Notes under the pieces: generated by a model
The model's database searches: none
The model's input: the letters and a program-made list of their open reading frames with translations, nothing else
Told to the model about the DNA's origin: nothing
Translations under genes and position numbers: made by a program
Part shown: positions 60,201 to 64,000 of the stretch, one piece after another
How positions within the stretch are numbered: position 1 is the first letter of the stretch
Layout: the number at the start of each line of letters is the position of its first letter
DNA from: Karalla daura
Lineage: Eukaryota > Chordata > Actinopteri > Chaetodontiformes > Leiognathidae
Length of the DNA stretch: 64,000 nucleotides
NCBI GenBank assembly: GCA_029224185.1
Contig: CM055195.1
Coordinates: forward strand, 26,166,363-26,230,362
Direction of reading: 5' to 3'

Positions 60201-63200
60201 CAGCTTTTTCTCTCCATAAGCCCCCATTCATTGTCCCACCACTGCCATCAATGTTAAACGTCACACTACTCCTCGCGACTGTGGCCACAGTTTTCATAGT
60301 ACACACACCAAATCGTGTCAGGGCATTCTGGAGACTCTCCCCTACGGCGTGACAGTTAGCTCATGTTCCAGATTGGGGAAAGCGTTGTCTCCATAGAGCC
60401 AAATATTTATCACTTGGCCAATTTGGCTTCTTCCCATAAGAATGAATGCTAAAAACAGAACTCCACAATCAAACATTCGCAACGTTGCCATACTTTGACT
60501 TTGAAGCTTCATTTTCATTTCAAAAATTGAAGAATCTTGTGGTGTGTTTGTGTAGCGAGTTGCACGCTGATATGTTGTATGGTTTTTCAGCAGCGCCTCT
60601 TCTCGACGACCATGTGCTCAGGTACCTGCTCCATTGTCTCCTCTGTTGACATGGTAATACAAAGTGATGGCGCGTCCAGCTTCAATGCACCCCAGCAGAT
60701 GGCACAAGCCCTGGAGACTCCCAGAGTTTGAAAGGGCCCCCTCAGCATTGGGCATGTCCAATCTCTTCTTAGCACCGGGCCGACATGCGGGATCGCTCAA
60801 AAATCAGCTCTCGTTTCGCTCTTTTCACGCTGCTCCCAGCCACACCCTAAGCAGCAGACAAATTCTTTTTTCCAGTTTTGTAGGAACATTGGTGCTCTCT
60901 CATGCGGGGCAGGCCATAAACCCGTGCGCCTTGTGAAATTTAAATGACGAGCCTCGTCGTAGGCCCAGTGCAGCCTTTTTTCTCCATAAGCCCCTATTCA
61001 TTGACCCACCACTGCCATCAATGTTAAACGTCACACTACTCCTCGCGACTGTGGCCACAGTTTTCATAGTACACACACCAAATCGTGTCAGGGCATTCTG
61101 GAGACTCTCCCCTACGACGTGACAGTTAGCTCATGTTCCAGATTGGGGAAAGCGTTGTCTCCATAGAGCCAAATGTTTATCACTTGGCCAATTTGGCTTC
61201 TTCCCATAAGAATGAATGCTAAAAACAGAACTCCACAATCAAACATTCGCAACGTTGCCATACTTTGACTTTGAAGCTTAATTTTCATTTCAAAAATTGA
61301 AGAATCTTGTGGTGTGTTTGTGTTGCGAGTTGCACGCTGATATGTTGTATGGTTTTTCAGCAGCGCCTCTTCTCGACGACCATGTGCTCAGGTACCTGCT
61401 CCATTGTCTCCTCTGTTGACATGGTAATACAAAGTGATGGCGCGTCCAGCTTCAATGCACCCCAGCAGATGGCACAAGCCCTGAGAGACTCCCAGAGTTT
61501 GAAAGGGCCCCCTCAGCATTGGGCATGTCCAATCTCTTCTTAGCAACGGACCGACATGCGGGATCGCTGAAAAATCAGCTCTCGTTTCGCTCTTTTCACG
61601 CTGCTCCCAGCCACACCCTAAGCAGCAGACAAATTCTTTCTTCCAGTTTTGTAGGAACATTGGTGCTCTCTCATGCGGGGCAGGCCATAAACCCGTGCGC
61701 CTTGTGAAATTTAAATGACGAGCCTCGTCGTAGGCCCAGTGCAGCCCTTTTTCTCCATAAGCCCCCATTCATTGTCCCACCACTGCCATCAATGTTAAAC
61801 GTCACACTACTCCTCGCGACTGTGGCCACAGTTTTCATAGTACACACACCAAATCGTGTCAGGGCATTCTGGAGACTCTCCCCTACGACGTGACAGTTAG
61901 CTCATGTTCCAGATTGGGGAAAGCGTTGTCTCCATAGAGCCAAATGTTTATCACTTGGCCAATTTGGCTTCTTCCCATAAGAATGAATGCTAAAAACAGA
62001 ACTCCACAATCAAACATTCGCAACGTTGCCATACTTTGACTTTGAAGCTTAATTTTCATTTCAAAAATTGAAGAATCTTGTGGTGTGTTTGTGTTGCGAG
62101 TTGCACGCTGATATGTTGTATGGTTTTTCAGCAGCGCCTCTTCTCGACGACCATGTGCTCAGGTACCTGCTCCATTGTCTCCTCTGTTGACATGGTAATA
62201 CAAAGTGATGGCGCGTCCAGCTTCAATGCACCCCAGCAGATGGCACAAGCCCTGAGAAACTCCCAGAGTTTTAAAGGGCCCCCTCAGCATTGGGCATGTC
62301 CAATCTCTTCTTAGCACCGGACCGACATGCGGGATCGCTGAAAAATCAGCTCTCGTTTCGCTCTTTTCACGCTGCTCCCAGCCACACCCTAAGCAGCAGA
62401 CAAATTCTTTCTTCCAGTTTTGTAGGAACATTGGTGCTCTCTCATGCGGGGCAGGCCATAAACCCGTGCGCCTTGTGAAATTTAAATGACGAGCCTCGTC
62501 GTAGGCCCAGTGCAGCCCTTTTTCTCCATAAGCCCCCATTCATTGTCCCACCACTGCCATCAATGTTAAACGTTACACTTCTCCTCGCGACTGTGGCCAC
62601 AGCTTTCATTGTACACACACCAAATTGTGTCAGGGCGGTCTGGAGACTCTCCCCTACGGCTTGACAGTTAGCTCATGTTCCAGATTGGTGAAAGCGTTGT
62701 CTCCATAGAGCCAAATGTTTATCACTTGGCCAATTTGGCTTTTTCCCATAAGAATGAATGGGAAAAACAGAACTCCACAAACAAACATTCGCAACGTTGC
62801 CATACTTTGACTTTGAAACTTCATTTTCATTTAAAAAATTGAAGAATCTTGTGGTGTGTTTGTGTAGCGAGTTGCACGCCGATAGGTTGTATGGTTTTTC
62901 AGCAGCACCTCTTCTCGACGACCATGTGCTCAGGTACCTGCTCCATTGTCTCCTCTGCTGACATGGCAATACAAAGGGATGAGGCGTCCAGCTTCAATGC
63001 ACCCCAGCAGATTGCACTGGCTTTGGGAGACTCCAAGAGTGGGAAATGGCCCCCTCAGCATTGGGCATGTCCAATCTCTTCTTAGCACCGTTTCGACATG
63101 CGGGATCGCTGAAAAATCAGCTCTTGTTTCGCTCTTTTCACGCTGCTCCCAGCCACACCCTAAGCAGCAGAAAAAGTATTTTTTCCAGTTTTGTAGGGAC

Positions 63201-63240
63201 ATTGGTGCTCTCTCATGCGGGGCAGGCCATAAACCCGTGC
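57300..63240. repeat. Tetramer-level duplication, offset 3083
   Basis: Four consecutive units from ~57300 recur from ~60383 with markers at constant offset, e.g. CCACAGCTTTCATTGTACAC at 59515 and 62598. Similarity breaks near 63240, where the sequence switches to one matching ~46300. Confidence 0.86.
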
Positions 63241-64000
63241 ACCCTGTGAAATTAAACGACGAGCCTCACCGTCTCCCCAGTGCAGCCTCTTCTCTCAATC
63301 AGCCCCCATTCATTTTCCCACCACTGCCATCAATGTTTAACGTTACACTACTCCTCGCGACTGTGGCCACAGTCCTCATAGTACACACACCAAATCGTGT
63401 CAGGGCATTCTGGAGACTCTCCCCTACAGCTTGACAGTTAGGTCATATTCCAGATTGGTGAAAGCGTTCTCTCCATAGAGCCAAATGTTTATCACTTGGC
63501 CAATGTGGCTTTTTCCCATAAGAATGAATGGGAAAAACAGAACTCCACAAACAAACATTCGCAACGTTGCCATACTTTGACTTTGAAACTTCATTTTCAT
63601 TTCAAAAATTGAAGAATCTTGTGATGTGTTTGTGTAGCGAGTTGCAAGCTGATAGGTTGTATGGTTTTTCAGCAGCGCCTCTTCTCGGCGACCATGTGCT
63701 CAGGTACCTGCTCCAATGTCTCCTCTGCTGACATGATAATACAAAGTGATGAGGCGTCCAGCTTCAATGCACCCCAGCAGATGGCACAGGCTTTGGGAGA
63801 CTCAAAGAGTGGGAAATGCCCCCCTCAGCATTGGGCATGTCCAATCTCTTCTTAGCACCGGGCCGACATGCGGGATCGCTGAAAAATCAGCTCTCGTTTC
63901 GCTCTTTTCACGCTGCTCCCAGCCACACCCTAAGCAGCAGACAAATTCTTTTTTCCAGTTTTGTAGGAACATTGGTGCTCTCTCATGCGGGGCAGGCCAT

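Larger units (their letters stand above)
34894..64000. repeat. ~771-bp tandem repeat array, main part (continues past the window)
   Basis: Head-to-tail units with period mostly 770-771 bp (range 766-772). The anchor within GAATGAATGGG or GAATGAATGCT falls at 35029, 35798, 36569, 37339, 38107, 38878, 39650, 40421, 41192, 41963, 42734, 43505, 44276, 45047, 45817, 46587, 47358, 48129, 48900, 49671, 50438, 51208, 51979, 52745, 53515, 54286, 55056, 55827, 56594, 57363, 58134, 58904, 59675, 60446, 61217, 61987, 62758 and 63528. That is 38 copies here and 39 with the left part. The first unit after the LTR element lacks ~80 bases. I recognise no rRNA, snRNA or histone gene in the unit. Short open frames occur on both strands (up to ~126 codons on the minus strand in many units) but are mutually overlapping. 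Confidence 0.95.

Noticed and set aside
31118..64000. CRISPR-like or gene-cluster reading of the regular repeats
   Set aside because: The repeats are head-to-tail 771-bp units without distinct spacers in a eukaryotic context, and no rRNA, snRNA, tRNA or histone sequence was found in the unit.
34894..64000. CENP-B box in the unit
   Set aside because: The nearest match, TTTCGACATGCGGG in some units, has the wrong spacing between TTCG and CGGG.

Overview
The window looks like nuclear DNA of a teleost fish. It has intron-containing vertebrate genes with short introns and GT/AG splice sites. It also has a fish-type mixture of mobile elements: a Tc1-like element, hAT elements with 18-19 bp inverted ends, an L2/Maui-like LINE ending in GAAGTT repeats, a Ty3/gypsy element, and tRNA-derived SINEs. 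No species can be named from the sequence alone.

Layout. (1) 1-12.9 kb: a complete minus-strand SLC24 (NCKX3-type) Na+/K+/Ca2+ exchanger gene. I rebuilt it as 17 coding exons (616 codons plus stop); every splice phase matches, and both alpha repeats and an acidic cytoplasmic loop are present. (2) 13.3-15.6 kb: a second complete minus-strand gene of 11 coding exons (339 aa). It encodes a coiled-coil protein with one C-terminal membrane anchor and a tail ending Leu-Pro-Pro-Ile, which suggests a KASH (nuclear envelope) protein. (3) 15.6-17.8 kb: a short intergenic region with CCAAT boxes and a perfect CRE, then a plus-strand coiled-coil gene whose 421-codon frame lies in one exon. (4) 18.9-27.1 kb: a decayed minus-strand Ty3/gypsy retrotransposon broken by a Tc1-like transposon and by an L2-like LINE. 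(5) 27.1-31.1 kb: accessory DNA with a broken ORF set, a SINE, a hAT MITE with a near-perfect 8-bp target duplication, and a 0.2-kb direct duplication. (6) 31.1 kb to the right edge: a tandem array of a ~771-bp unit, 39 anchor copies in the window, interrupted once by a non-autonomous LTR retrotransposon that itself carries a hAT fragment.

The array is the most unusual part. Adjacent copies are not simply equally similar. Blocks of 2, 3, 4, 6, 8, 21 and 22 units recur nearly unchanged at fixed offsets, and two monomer subfamilies with linked variants are interleaved. This is a layered higher-order repeat made by repeated segmental exchange. Each monomer carries a 14-bp palindrome, and one subfamily also carries a 10-bp-arm hairpin. 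Small open frames occur in several reading frames of the monomer but give no convincing evidence of coding.

The exchanger, the KASH-like gene and the coiled-coil gene have no evident joint pathway. Exon joins, inverted ends and offsets were worked out by reading the sequence by eye. Family names rest on remembered family motifs, without a database search.
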